Below are positions 32,322-43,566 of a stretch of DNA of 64,000 bases, one piece after another. Position 1 is the stretch's first letter. The number at the start of each line of letters is the position of its first letter. Under the pieces are notes generated by a model, which was not told the DNA's origin, made no database searches, and saw nothing but the letters and a program-made list of their open reading frames with translations. The translations under genes were made by a program, and so were the position numbers. Location: NCBI RefSeq assembly GCF_021134715.1, contig NC_060019.1, positions 7,006,001 to 7,070,000 of the forward strand, given 5' to 3'. The stretch is from Daphnia pulex (taxonomy: Eukaryota; Arthropoda; Branchiopoda; Diplostraca; Daphniidae).

Positions 32322-32522
32322 TTATTTTTTTAGTTTTATTGCATAAATAAAACCAGTTTGTCCGACACAGTCTTTCGGACAGCTGAATAATTTCTTATTT
32401 CCACCATTTTGATGATGCAGGGACATTCTTTTGTCGTCTATGTAAGGCGCCGCCACCGTCAACTTGCCTCGAAAATTTATCAGCATCAGAAAGATGAATA
32501 ATAACTTGAAACGAAGTTGCAA
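32322..32522 (-). CDS. Possible small secreted peptide
   Basis: A 66-residue frame with a convincing signal peptide: basic start MQLRFK, hydrophobic core LLFIFLMLINF, and a cleavage-like LTVAA. A short mature part with two cysteines follows (LFSCPKDCVGQTGF). There is no intron and no known family. Because the frame is short and lies in relic-rich DNA, it may be chance. Confidence 0.3.
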   Translation of the reverse strand: MQLRFKLLFIFLMLINFRGKLTVAAPYIDDKRMSLHHQNGGNKKLFSCPKDCVGQTGFIYAIKLKK

Positions 32523-32533
32523 TCGCGTCGCCG

Positions 32534-32794
32534 ATGGCTTACAGCGGAAGCGAGTCCAAACGATGGAGTTGGCAACTAGAAAGTTTAATCAAAGGCGGAA
32601 TGACCAAGCGGTTCATCCGGAAGCAGTCCCAGGGGCATCGCGTAAGGAAGAGGAACGGCACACCAAAACCTACTGAGTGCATCCGTGTATCTGATTTTCG
32701 TCCACCGCCCAATCCAAATCAGCAAACGTTTCTGCTTCCATATACACCAAGGCCTGAATCCCAACAGGAGAAAATCAAGTATCCGCTTTATTGA
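32534..32794 (+). CDS. Unidentified basic small ORF
   Basis: An 86-codon frame starting MAYSGSESKRWSW, rich in Arg/Lys and then Pro (RPPPNPNQQTF). It is divergent from the minus-strand secreted-peptide frame, 11 bases away. I see no recognisable domain and support is weak. Confidence 0.2.
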   Translation: MAYSGSESKRWSWQLESLIKGGMTKRFIRKQSQGHRVRKRNGTPKPTECIRVSDFRPPPNPNQQTFLLPYTPRPESQQEKIKYPLY

Positions 32795-33017
32795 TATAGC
32801 CGGAAGTTAGTTGACTATTCGAGGTAAGCTATTCTACCTTGTCAACAAAAAGGTGCTGGTGACCACCACCCTTTTTCTTTCCGTTTTTCTTAAACCAACA
32901 TGTGATACAGTTGCTGGTATCTGTTAAGATACAAATTTTTAATGTTATGATTCTAACATCCAATATTAAGTATGATTACCTCAACAGGCTTATTCAAAAA
33001 TGTGAAATAATCCATTA

Positions 33018-33113
33018 CAGCTTCCGTCGCAGCTTCCATCGTAGTTTCCGTGGCTGCATCCGTCGTAGCTTCCATCGTAGCTTCCGTCGTAGCTCCCTTC
33101 ATAGTTTCAAGTA
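33018..33113. repeat. 12-bp minisatellite, about 8 units
   Basis: Variants of TAGCTTCCGTCG in tandem. The unit length is a multiple of three, so every strand and frame is open through it; the minus strand would read Tyr-Asp-Gly-Ser repeats. No longer gene surrounds it. Confidence 0.85.
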
Positions 33114-34829
33114 GTATCTGTAAAGGTCCTTAAACCTCCACAGGCACCACATCCGAAACTATAATTGAATAATCCATCGCGTTCAACACGGAGCTAGCAT
33201 GTATGATACGTTTTTTTTTCATGGTGGAAGGTGTTCAAATACCCATTATTATTCTTTGAGTGACCTCTCTTTTTCACACCAGTTGGGAGATGCAGTGACG
33301 CCCATTTAGAAGAAATCATCTAATAGGTATTTGATGTGAGAAAAGTTAAAAATGTGACTTGTATGTTTAAACTACCTTTTCCTCAGTATCACATTCGGTG
33401 TTCTCAGAAACTGGAGAGGGACATTTTTGAGGAAGAATTTTATAGCACTTCCATCCATTGAACCAAGAATCGTCCCAGTGTTTTCCGTAAGAAGAAGTTC
33501 AATGGGTTGATTAGCCATCAAGTCAAGAATATCAACGAAGAGTCGCATTTTGTCACTGAATTTGGCTTCAGTCAAGAAACTGAGGGTGTTCCCTTAGCTT
33601 GTTGTTTATGCGGTCACCCTAACTGGTGCGGTAACCTTTTTAAGCTCAAGTGGTCGTCTACGCGACCTTGTATGTATTTCCTAAACTTGTAATGCAATGA
33701 CTAATGGCTAATCTGCTCGAACTTTGGTAAATAAAAGAATAAATCACAGAATTTAAAATTTATCAGAACAGTTTATTAAAAAAGTGAGCTGGTCTTTTTG
33801 GTAAAGTCAGGTATAAGGAAACAATCGTTTTTCATTTTCCGCTGCCGAAGCTTGGAAGAAAGGTTTGTGAAGCCATAGGAAATTTGATTACGGTAGAGGG
33901 GCTAAAATATCAAAACATGAAATTGGTCAACACGCAACAAGCGAATAATAAACGTGATTTCTTGGTGATAATTGATTTTCAAGTTTTTTTTCTTTTCCTA
34001 GGAAATTAGACTGCTTGAGCCGTCGATAGATGGGATATTTCACCACAGTCTAGGTTTACGGACTCCAATAGCACTTTTTGCCGGTAGAGGGGTCCGGATT
34101 ACGGACTCCAATAGGCGCGACCTTTATACTTTAGATAATTTGTTACGCAGCATTGGAACCGTAGCTAGATTAGCAAGCTAGTGGATTGGAATTGGGAGTA
34201 GGGGAAATTCCTTGCAACGGAAAGTTTAAAACTGGAAATTTTCAACAACTGTTTCTGGATATTAATTATGTTTAGACGTTGCCAAACTGACAAAACAATT
34301 AATACTGTTCCCCTATTGTACTCGTCATCAGTTAAAAACTCTGAGATCATGGATTACCTCTTCAACTTTCTCAAATTTGATAACTACGACGCCAATCTTC
34401 CTTCATAGTAATTTTAATTTAGCTTAATCAAACATCACGTTTTTGTTTCAAACAGACAGGCAACTATGAAACCATTTTTGAAAACATATTCGAGCTAACC
34501 ACAAAGGGAGGAAAAAAGTTGGGTAGGTTAGATACCATAGGAAAGGAGGAAGGAACAAACAAACGAAAATATTTTTAATTATTTTCTCTGCCTCTTGCCC
34601 AAGCTGCCAAGTTTTCTTAATTAAGCAGCCCAAGAATTTTTAAGTCGGCCAATGACACATGCTGAAATCGTCACTTAACGAACTGGGAGCTTGCTAACTC
34701 AGCTGTCTAGACGTTCACAAAAGCTTACCACCCTAACTGTATTCTACTTTGGTCGTGACCCAGGCGTGTAGCGCATAAATCCGTGCTGAAGCGACACGTC
34801 GCGCTACTTCTGCCACTGCAAATGACGGA
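33114..34829. other. Stretch without recognisable genes
   Basis: Only short frames are present. A TACGGACTCCAATAG sequence occurs twice, near 34048 and 34093, marking a small local duplication. No domain or splice-bounded block was found. Confidence 0.35.
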
Positions 34830-35045
34830 TTATCTCCTCTTCTGCTCCTCTTCTTGACGAACATCCGCGATTGAATGAGCACTTATATTAATATATGCAC
34901 CTGTAGTTAAGAACTTTGTAGAACGGACTGCCGCATTCTGTAGTACATCCGATGCGTTAGATGTAGCGGCTGTACTCGATGATGGGTAGGCTGATGCTTT
35001 TGTCGCTTTTGATGCTCCCGACTCCACCGCTGCAACCGCCGTCTT
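34830..35045 (-). CDS. Possible terminal exon of an unidentified gene
   Basis: A 72-codon frame with a splice acceptor (ATTTAG) at its upstream edge, encoding an Ala/Ser-rich stretch (ASKATKASAYPSSSTAATSN) followed by VRSTKFLTTGAYINISAH and RQEEEQKRR before the stop. I found no upstream exon. Low-complexity composition makes this weak. Confidence 0.25.
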   Translation of the reverse strand, partial: KTAVAAVESGASKATKASAYPSSSTAATSNASDVLQNAAVRSTKFLTTGAYINISAHSIADVRQEEEQKRR

Positions 35046-37664
35046 CTAAATAGATTCGGTGAATGTTTTAGTAGCTACATAGTCTACAGAAGTTTTAGTA
35101 TTAGCGATATGCACAATTTTTACGATCAAGGGAAAAATACATTGTAAAATCATGAGTGGCCAATGAAAAGCGATAACAGATACTTTTTTATTCACAATCA
35201 CAATAAAGCAACATGGTAAAGCCCTGATATTTCAAATACAACTTGTTTCTAAATATGTGGACGGAAAGTTAGTTACAAGCAGAACAAATCAAAGGGGAAA
35301 TGTAACGTAAAAGGAAGGGAGGGTTGTATGCATATCAGCATGCACGTGAGATGAGGCAGGTTTGGTCCAGCCTGAAACTTGTCGGTTATGCAAGAAATCA
35401 AAGTAGTAGATCACCTCTCACCACATGTGTGTAATAGCATCCCTGCAGCTTCCTGTAAACACTCATACAATTTAGAGACTCGCTTAAAAGAGTAAAAACA
35501 TTTACAGTATAGTTTCTGTATTAAGGACTTGGCTTCGTTTTGTAAACCTTTTCATTGTTCTTTGAAAAAAAAATTCACAAGGCATCCTGCACATGACAGG
35601 TTGTCTTCTGTCTGCGAGGATTCTCAAACACAATAAAAAAAGGCGAGGGATTAATTTTAGCTGCAATACAACAAATTCAAGCATAAATATTGTGATCAGC
35701 ATCTTCATAAACATCTCTATTTATACAAGCGATACAATCCGTTCCTCCGAACGAAACCGCTAGATGGCGCAATGCAGCTGCATATTATTCAAATTATTTC
35801 TAAAATAAATAGCACTAATCGATAGCATTTATTTTAGGGGTCATTTGGCGTTACATAGATTAGAGCAGAGGAAGCAGAAAATATATCAGAATGGAAGAAA
35901 AGAGAAGCATCTCACAAAAAATAGTGGAATGAAGCGAGACCTAGGTTTTAAGAAGCCAGATTTCAAATACTGTAGTATTCGTAGTATTCCAGTTCATCGG
36001 TTGGTGGTCTGATCAAAGTCACAGTTTAAGGTACTTATTCTGTTGTTCACTTGTTTTTTTCTTGTCTCATTCTATAAAAATGTATTAATTTTGCAGGGAT
36101 AAGAGTGCCGTCATGCAGGAATATCAATACCTTCTTGCTGCCCGTCATGTGCAATGTCGAAAACGTTATTGTCTAAAGCTGGCTTTAACAAACATGTGAT
36201 TACATTGATTGGTAATGAATTTTTCACTATTGTAACAGGCTGGCATTATCAAGACCACCAATATTTTGGTGTATCAACAAATAAAATCGTCGCTTCCTTG
36301 AGCCGAATGTCGATGGCAGCAGAAAGGGTATACATTATTATTCCTTTTATTCCTTTTTTTGTTTTATTCTTTCACTGCATTTAATAGAAAGTTGGATGCT
36401 CGCGCTTCGTTACAAAGAAGAAATTATTTTTGCTGGAGAGTGAAATGGAACTGTTATTTCTTCTATCAACAGAGCGATAAAAACATAGTCATTAAAACAG
36501 AATTATTTAAAATGAATTGAAAAAATACGCCAAAGACTTGTCAAAAATGTATCTAGAATAAAAAAGTGAAGACAGAAGCAAAATCTTTATTTTATTACAG
36601 ATTGATTACATGTATTCAAATGTATATTTGACGTTGAGTTCAATGAATAAATTTTCATTGAAAGAACCTAAAGAAGCAGTGCAACAGTAATACAAATATT
36701 TGAAACATGTTATATTTTTTTATGTTTAGAATTATTGAAGGATGTAGAGGCGCAAAATGTTTGTTGTTTTTACTTTAATAATAGAATTAAGGATCCTTAA
36801 ATCTTTGGTTGATGAAATATTAAGGCTCACTTTTAAGGCGACACTTTATTTTCACTTGTTTAAAGCTTCGTTTTTTACGTAATCAAACATTGGGAATTAT
36901 GCGTCATAAAGTATCGTAAGTTTTTGGACCACAAAGTCGACTCTTAGCCATATAAAAGCTAATGTAATTCCGCACTAGAAGGAGTTAGTTAAAAACGAAT
37001 TTTTTTGCCTATGATTAGTTTTGTTAAATTTAAGTTTTCTATATCAGAATTTTATGAGGAATTCATCTGTGCAAAACAAAATGTTATCATTTTAGCTGAG
37101 GTGTTATTAATTCGTTTATTCAGTAATTTCGGTGAAGATACATTTTTAAAAATTTTTCTGTAGGCTGTTTTCATTAAATACCTCGATGTACATTTCAGTT
37201 TTTTTAAAGACATATATGGTGCATACGATGATAACGCGATGATTCGTTACTTTCTGAGATGTGTTTCTGTGTAAATGTCGCAGCTAATAAAATTTATTCA
37301 AAAATGTAGCTAAAATTATCATTAATAGCCATTTTTTCTGAGTTTCTAAGCGTTCGCAAAACGAGACAATCACACGAGTAAAAAACGCGAATTATTCCAT
37401 ATTCAAAATATTTCATTGATACATTCTTCCTTTAAAAAACAACTGAATAAATGAAAATTAAACATATTTATCACAATTCACAAGAGTAAAAACAGGGGAA
37501 TTATTTCGTATTTAAAAAAGTTCCGTTGATGCCATTCCTTTAAAAATCTTAATCTTAAATCTTAAATTATGACAATGAAACATTTAATTACATCATCTGG
37601 CAGGATCAGGGCAGGATAGCTTTTTCTTTGTTAAGGGGAGGTTTTTTGTTATTATTGACGGTTT
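35046..37664. other. Mostly noncoding AT-rich region
   Basis: One exon-like block lies at about 36098-36330 (+), after a TTTTGCAG acceptor and before an AAAG/GTATAC donor. Two frames look coding-like on either side of a possible frameshift (VMQEYQYLLAARHVQCRKRY, then FFTIVTGWHYQDHQYFGVST). I do not recognise it. The rest, especially 36.4-37.6 kb, is very AT-rich and empty. Confidence 0.35.
35757..35770 (+). promoter_or_regulatory. CTCF-like core motif
   Basis: CCGCTAGATGGCGC fits the conserved CTCF core pattern (CCRSYAGRKGGCRS) that is shared between vertebrates and arthropods. It is a sequence match only; binding is not shown. Confidence 0.4.
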
Positions 37665-39021
37665 CTTCTATATAGCTTTGAAGTTACCTGTGTCAGTAAT
37701 AGCAAAAGCATTATCATTGAGCTACAAAAGTGTATATAATGCTGTAAAGAAGAACGAGTTAAATTTCCATCACTCGTCAATAACTGATGGATGTTGTTGT
37801 GTGTGGAATTTTACAGAAGTGGCCAACCACTGTAATTTTACAATTTTTTTGTAACCGAGAACCGAAATTTTTTATCTTTAAAGGCCATGAAGCAATTCTT
37901 GGAATGTATACGTTCTTTTGGGCAAAGAGTAACGCGCAAACGATTGCAAAATTCCCTCAATCATGTTCGAGACACTTATGACATTCCCCTTCCAGTTACT
38001 GCAATTCGCCGACGATTCTATTTTGCCAAAGGCTCACTTTCAATGATACACATCAATAGGTATCATGGCTAAACATGGTATTTAAAAAATAAATAATTTA
38101 TTTCAGGATTAATGGTTTCTTCAACGTAAATTGTTTTTTACAAATGTAGTTATTCATTATTCATGGAGGAGTGGACGGGTATTCAAGGGTTCTAAGTTTT
38201 TTTAAGGTGTCAGCCAACAACAAAGCTTCAACCGCTCTTCATCATTTCAAAATTTCTGTCCGACGCTGGGGACTCCTGGTTATTGGTGTTAAGTATGTAT
38301 AATTTCCCATATATTGTGATATTTTTTATTCTGATATTATTACGGACACTATGAACGCTATAATAATGCACGCACACGCTATCATAATAATTTGTGTTTA
38401 TTTTTAAATCTCATATGGGAACCGAAAACGTTGGTGTCATCGATTTCATGCTAGCGGCACGTGACAATTCTTTCATAACTGGTAGATCAATCCACAATCA
38501 ACGAATAGAGAGAACTTGGAGGGATGCATTTCAAAATGCATAGGACCTTTCTTAAATCTGTTTTAGTAAGGTGTTGTTTAATATTTTCATTAAAAAAGAC
38601 ATCGGTGATCGCACGATTATTTAATTCAATCGGAAGATTATGTCCTATAGGGCCTGAGAGGAAAATCGTTCACATCGCACTAAATGACGATGAATGACTA
38701 AATGAATTTCCACCTATGAGAAATTGCTGTAATATATTTTTTTGTATTTATTTGATTATTTACAGCAAACTGGAACACGAACAACTCCTGAATCCAAACT
38801 CAGATTTTGATATATTTTTGCTTTACTTTGTTGCTATGCAACTCGTGGCTAACGCAGTCGACGGTTTTGCTGGAGGCTGGAATGCTCACCCAATTTCCAC
38901 AGAAAATAATGTTTCCCCTAATCAACTTTTCGTTTTTGGGGCTCGTGCCAGAGATAAGGAGATGGGAAACATGATAGGGAATGCCGCCATGACAGTTTTC
39001 GGCGTACCATCTAGCGGTTAA
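37665..39021 (+). mobile_element. Integrase-core-type transposon relic
   Basis: Plus-strand pieces in the order expected for the eukaryotic integrase-core domain family: a helix-turn-helix (LPVSVIAKALSLSYKSVYNA, about 37680-37740), a second DNA-binding block ending RRRFYFAKGSLSMIHINRYH (about 37890-38065), IHGGVDGYSRVLSFFKVSAN (about 38160-38225), MGTENVGVIDFML and FITGRSIHNQRIERTWRDAF (about 38420-38535), and a C-terminal block with WNAHPISTENNVSPNQLFVF (to 39021). The pieces are separated by stops and intron-like gaps. Two catalytic Asp positions appear lost: HIN where HID is expected, and HMGTEN where D.GTEN is expected. Inactive. Confidence 0.75.
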
Positions 39022-39479
39022 TGCCCTCCCTTCATCATTGGCAGCTGAATTCCCGGTAATTCTGGCCCCGGTTGATTTGAAGTTTCAAGGGAAACCCAGT
39101 GAACTTGAATAGAGCAAATTGCCTATCCCTCTCCAGCATGAAAAATATGGCCTGTCACCATAACAAATATTAACTAGTGTTTTTTGTTTATAGATGTTGA
39201 AATTATTTAAGGTCCTTCTTCATTCTTCATTCTTCATTCACAGTCCATGACTTCATTACTGTAAAAGTACTGCAAATGAGAAATTTATTTGGACCGTTCC
39301 CTTAAATTGAGTCACTTCAAACATATTCTTGATGTAAAAGGGTTAAAGTTGGACCATTCCCAACCATAGGTCAATGTCTTCTTCAACAAGAAGATATTAT
39401 TACTTAAACAAGTTAAAATGTTATTATGGAACGGTCCAACTGAAATTCTCTTACACGCCTGACTTCACAATTAAAAAGG

Positions 39480-42400
39480 GACTGGGATGAGAAATTTAGT
39501 TGGATTTTCCCCTGACACAGATGAATCCGGAAAGCCATTAGATGTTGAGGGATTGGAAAATCCAATTAAAGAATTAGTTCAATACTCCCGTCGCATCTTC
39601 TGATGAGCAAACCATAGGAGTTGCACCGTTGTAAATCAATACTCCTTTATTGTATTAGCATTTAAGAAATCCGCGTTTCTGATGTATTTTAGCCAGAACC
39701 GGAAAAAACCCCGGAAATTTCCCGTCAAAAATTTCATAAAGTCGACGACCTCCAAGTATCCAGACGTTAGGCAGAAATGTTCTAATACAGCATCGTTATG
39801 ACGGATTCCATTTGGACTCTTCCCATACTGAGTTATAGATTGGCGCATCATTCTTTGAACAGCGATTGGCCAGGTAGAACTACTTCAAACTATTTTCCTT
39901 GGAATATTGCAGAAGTGAATATTTATCCTCTAGATTCTTCAATTGCAAGTGAAGGGAATCGTTTTCTTGACGCTCAGCAAAATCTTCAATATCCACCAGC
40001 ATTGCAAAGTAGTGAGGAATGCGACTTTTATCAGCGGCACAAGATGCTTTTAACAATGTTTTTTTACGTCGAAATTATCTGATGTTCCAATTCTGGAAAA
40101 CCAAAATGTTCCAAACTGGAAGTGCTTTGAACTTTGTCCCCTCGTTCGTCCTGTGCTCCTCCAGGTGAACTTCTTATTACAGTCGACCGCCTGTATCATT
40201 TAATTATGAGCAGCGAAGAGAGTAGTGAACCTACTTGGAGAGTGCTAAGAAGAAAAATATGTAGTTATTCCAACCCATATAAAAATATGCTTTCTAGTCT
40301 TGCTGGTTACGTCGGAATTCGTGTTCTTGCAAAAATTGACGAATCAACCATGAAAAAAAAAATATAAGAATATGTGGGAAAAGTGTAAGGCGATATAAAA
40401 TAGAACACGTATCGTTAAAAGAAAGACAAGAACAATTTGACAAAATATTTGCTTCCAACCAAGAACATTTTATGCTCTTAGCTGGAGATAAAGTTGTTCT
40501 TCGCGTCATCTGTGCTGAGTCTGTAAACAAGTCCTAGCAAGCTACCAAAGTGTGTTTTCCCCTGATGAAAAGATGAAGAACAAGTCTAAATCAGCAACGT
40601 TCTCTTCTGGAAAGCAGTTTAAAGCAATGACTGGTATATCTCACAAGTTTTATGTGTTTTTTTATTTTATTTTCATGGTGTAGCTAACCGATGTTATACA
40701 ACAGATAAATCTGGTAGTGTTCAACTGACTTCTTAAGCGGATTCTGATATTATAGTGGATGAAGAGGCAACCACAACTGCCAATAAGTTGCAATTAGAAG
40801 AATATGTCATCCTACGTTGGGAACACCGACTAAGAACTTCAGAACTTCTTGGTTTTCAATTAAAGGAAATGTTATCACCTGCTTGATGAAGCAGTCTAAC
40901 TCTGCCATATGAAAATGTAAGATTAAGATCAGAGAAGGAGTTGGGAGTTTTTAGATATTCTTTGGATTCTTTCGGATTTTTGAGTAATTCTTGGAATTCT
41001 TGGGATTCTTCGGGAAACCAGTGTATGAGTTCTTCTCACTTCCAGTTGTAACCAATGCCACAGCTGGGGGATTGAAAGATCTCGTTTTAGAAGAATTCCG
41101 AAAGGCTGACATCCCATTGAAGAACATTGTAAGGCTTTGCATCTGACAACTGGGCCATCATGGCTGGACACATTATAAAGGCGCGGCTGCTCTCTTGAAG
41201 CTTGTCATACCTTGCATGATAGTTATGGGCTGAATCTGTCACTCTTTTTTTGCCCTTTGTTCTGCTGTCGCTTGCAACATTTTGACCCCAGAATTGTCTA
41301 ATTCAGCCAAGAATAGCTTTGTTGCCAGCGGTCCGGAAAGATTGCACGAGTTTCAAGAATATCAAATTTCCGTTGATGTAGTCAAGCACAAGATAGATAC
41401 TATACACGTCGACAACTCGTTGGCTGGTGATGGAGGATGCCGTGCGTTTAGTAGAACAGTGACCAACTTTAAATCCTTTCTTCAAAACCCACACTGACAC
41501 AGGAATTGAATCTACTAATAAAATCTACCGCGGGTTACTCAGCATAAACATGCAGTCACACTATCGCTTCCTTTCCTACGTACTTCCTCTTTTCAACAAG
41601 ATAGACGTCAAGTTCCAAAGTGAAAATGTTGAGAACCATAAGTATCTGCGTAATATTGAAGCCGGTTTGACCAGCATTCATGACTGTTTCATCAAGCCTA
41701 ATGTGCTGAGCAACGCGAATCCTTTCAAGGTGGATTGAAGCAATCCAGCCAGTTATTAGCAACTCGACGAAAATATTTTTTTGAGCCAAAGTGGAGAATC
41801 TCATTAACTAAGTGCTTCAAGTTCGTGATGCAGTCAGAATGGTGCAATAAGAACAAGGATGCAGTGGTCTCTTGGCTGCACTTCATATATTGACCCTTTC
41901 GCGGCTCCCTCTGATAGTGAACCTTCTATTGGAATCCTGTTCGATCATTATATTCAGCCGCTCTTCCAGAATTCGATGTAGAGGATATTGTGATGAATGG
42001 AAAAATTTTTCAAAGGTGAAGGACCTACGCGAAAAGTTTCAGAAATACCAGAGCGCGCTTCCCCAAGAAAAAAAAGAGGAAAACTCAGAGAAGTAGAGCA
42101 AGTACCTTCTTCAAGAATGTCCATTGCGTCAAAGAATACTCAAACGGCAGGAAATAGTTTCTCGTGCTGAAATCAGTGGTAAATGGGATGCTGGATGGAG
42201 TGATGGCATGTCGGAGGTAAACTAAAGATTTACTTTTCAATTTATTTTTAGGATGAATATGAAAGCGAAATTAATTCGAATGATTCGGCAGATGGAGATC
42301 CACAAAAATCCGGTAGATCTCGATCCAGTAGCATTTTGGTCTTTTCTTAAAATTCAGACCGATCCTATCAGCAAAGGAATCGGAAGTCTTTTGAGGAATT

Positions 42401-42620
42401 TCTCATGGTCCATCCTCATTCAAGCTCATCAGCCGAGTGGTTCTTTTCTTTTTTGAAACTTATTCACAGTTCTCTTCGCAACAAGTTGAGCCAAGATACA
42501 ATACGTTCCTTGATGCACGTGAAAAGGCACGTTGGCCATCTTTGGCATTGGCCAAACTTTGTAAGCGTTAAGACTCTTAATTTCCATATTTTTTGCATGA
42601 GATTGAATGTAGTCAATTGT
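39480..42620 (+). mobile_element. hAT transposase relic, larger copy of a dispersed element
   Basis: Plus-strand decayed transposase. Recognisable blocks: VDEEATTTANKLQLEEY (about 40760), GGLKDLVLEEFRKADIPLKN and CSAVACNILTPEL (41.07-41.3 kb), SHYRFLSYVLPLFNKIDVKF with NIEAGLTSIHDCFIKPN (41.55-41.74 kb), and the C-terminal dimerisation block VHPHSSSSAEWFFSFLKLIH with LSQDTIRSLMHVKRHV (42.40-42.53 kb), which is the hallmark of the hAT superfamily. Many stops and frame changes are present. The segments 39540-39930 and 40667-40935 recur at 62.6-63.8 kb, so the element is repeated in the same orientation. A charged block at 40206-40530 contains a frameshift at a poly-A run. Confidence 0.7.
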
Positions 42621-42839
42621 AAACTGAAAACAGATTTTTTTTTGTCAAAATATAATTCAATTTTTGGTTACCATAGCAACGACCCTTCCTCTTTTTCTCT
42701 CAAAACGAGCGTAAAAGCCAGGCAAAATGAAAAATTGTTTTGGGTGGCTTGCGGCAATGTGACCCAACCTCATATCCTTAATCAAGGCCAGTTTTGCTTG
42801 AGAGTTAAATGCCTTAAAGGCTGTCTCGTCATGTAAATT

Positions 42840-43389
42840 AAGTCTTTGTCTGTTTCTAGAATATTTCCTCCTACCCTAACTGTCTGTTTACATCATGTAG
42901 TTATGCCGCGAAACGATAGGTGGCATTTTTTTTAAGGGTAGTCAGATTTTTATGTAAGATATTGTACATAAATACATTCCAACAGCAGACGTTACAAAAC
43001 AATGTTGACAGCAAAGCTACACACTATGTTTCGGATGACGCTCTGTAGGAACCCTGGGTTTTTTTCCCAAAGCAGGAGCTATATGTGTAGGAAGAGGATG
43101 TCCTTTTAGTTTTTCTGCGAGGGTTGTGTGTGATGTATTGTTGCAGTTGGTAGAATAAACGGACGGCCTAAATGAATATAAATTATATCATGTGAGGGTA
43201 GCACAAAAAGAAAATGGACGGAGATGGCCATATACCGACCCAAGGATTTTCTCCAGTTATATGCTAGGCTCTTCCTCTTTCTTTTTCCAACTCACTGGAC
43301 ACATTTATTAAGCCGACAACTTTCTGGTGATCCTATTTATCCTTCTTTCACTTCCCCGTTCGATTTTTCCCTTTTTTCTTCATAGTGGT
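42840..43389. other. Noncoding stretch after the hAT relic
   Basis: No frames of interest, no repeats recognised. Confidence 0.35.
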
Positions 43390-43566
43390 TCATGAGATGT
43401 CGAAGTGTGTCAAGACTTTGGTTCGGCAATTTTTCTGCCCAATTCGCAAATCCCCGTAGAAATTGTCGTTTTCCAATATGGAGATCAGCTTATCTTTTAC
43501 TTCAGAGCTCCAACCTCGCTCTCCATTTTTTAATTCTTTTTCCACCATCAGAACGGAGTTATTGAG
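43390..43566 (-). CDS. Possible terminal exon, unidentified
   Basis: A 59-codon block preceded by a strong acceptor (TTCTTGCACAG), encoding LNNSVLMVEKELKNGERGWS and VKDKLISILENDNFYGDLRI, then a stop. Amphipathic and charged, coding-like in composition, without a known domain. Upstream exons were not found. Confidence 0.3.
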   Translation of the reverse strand, partial: LNNSVLMVEKELKNGERGWSSEVKDKLISILENDNFYGDLRIGQKNCRTKVLTHFDIS

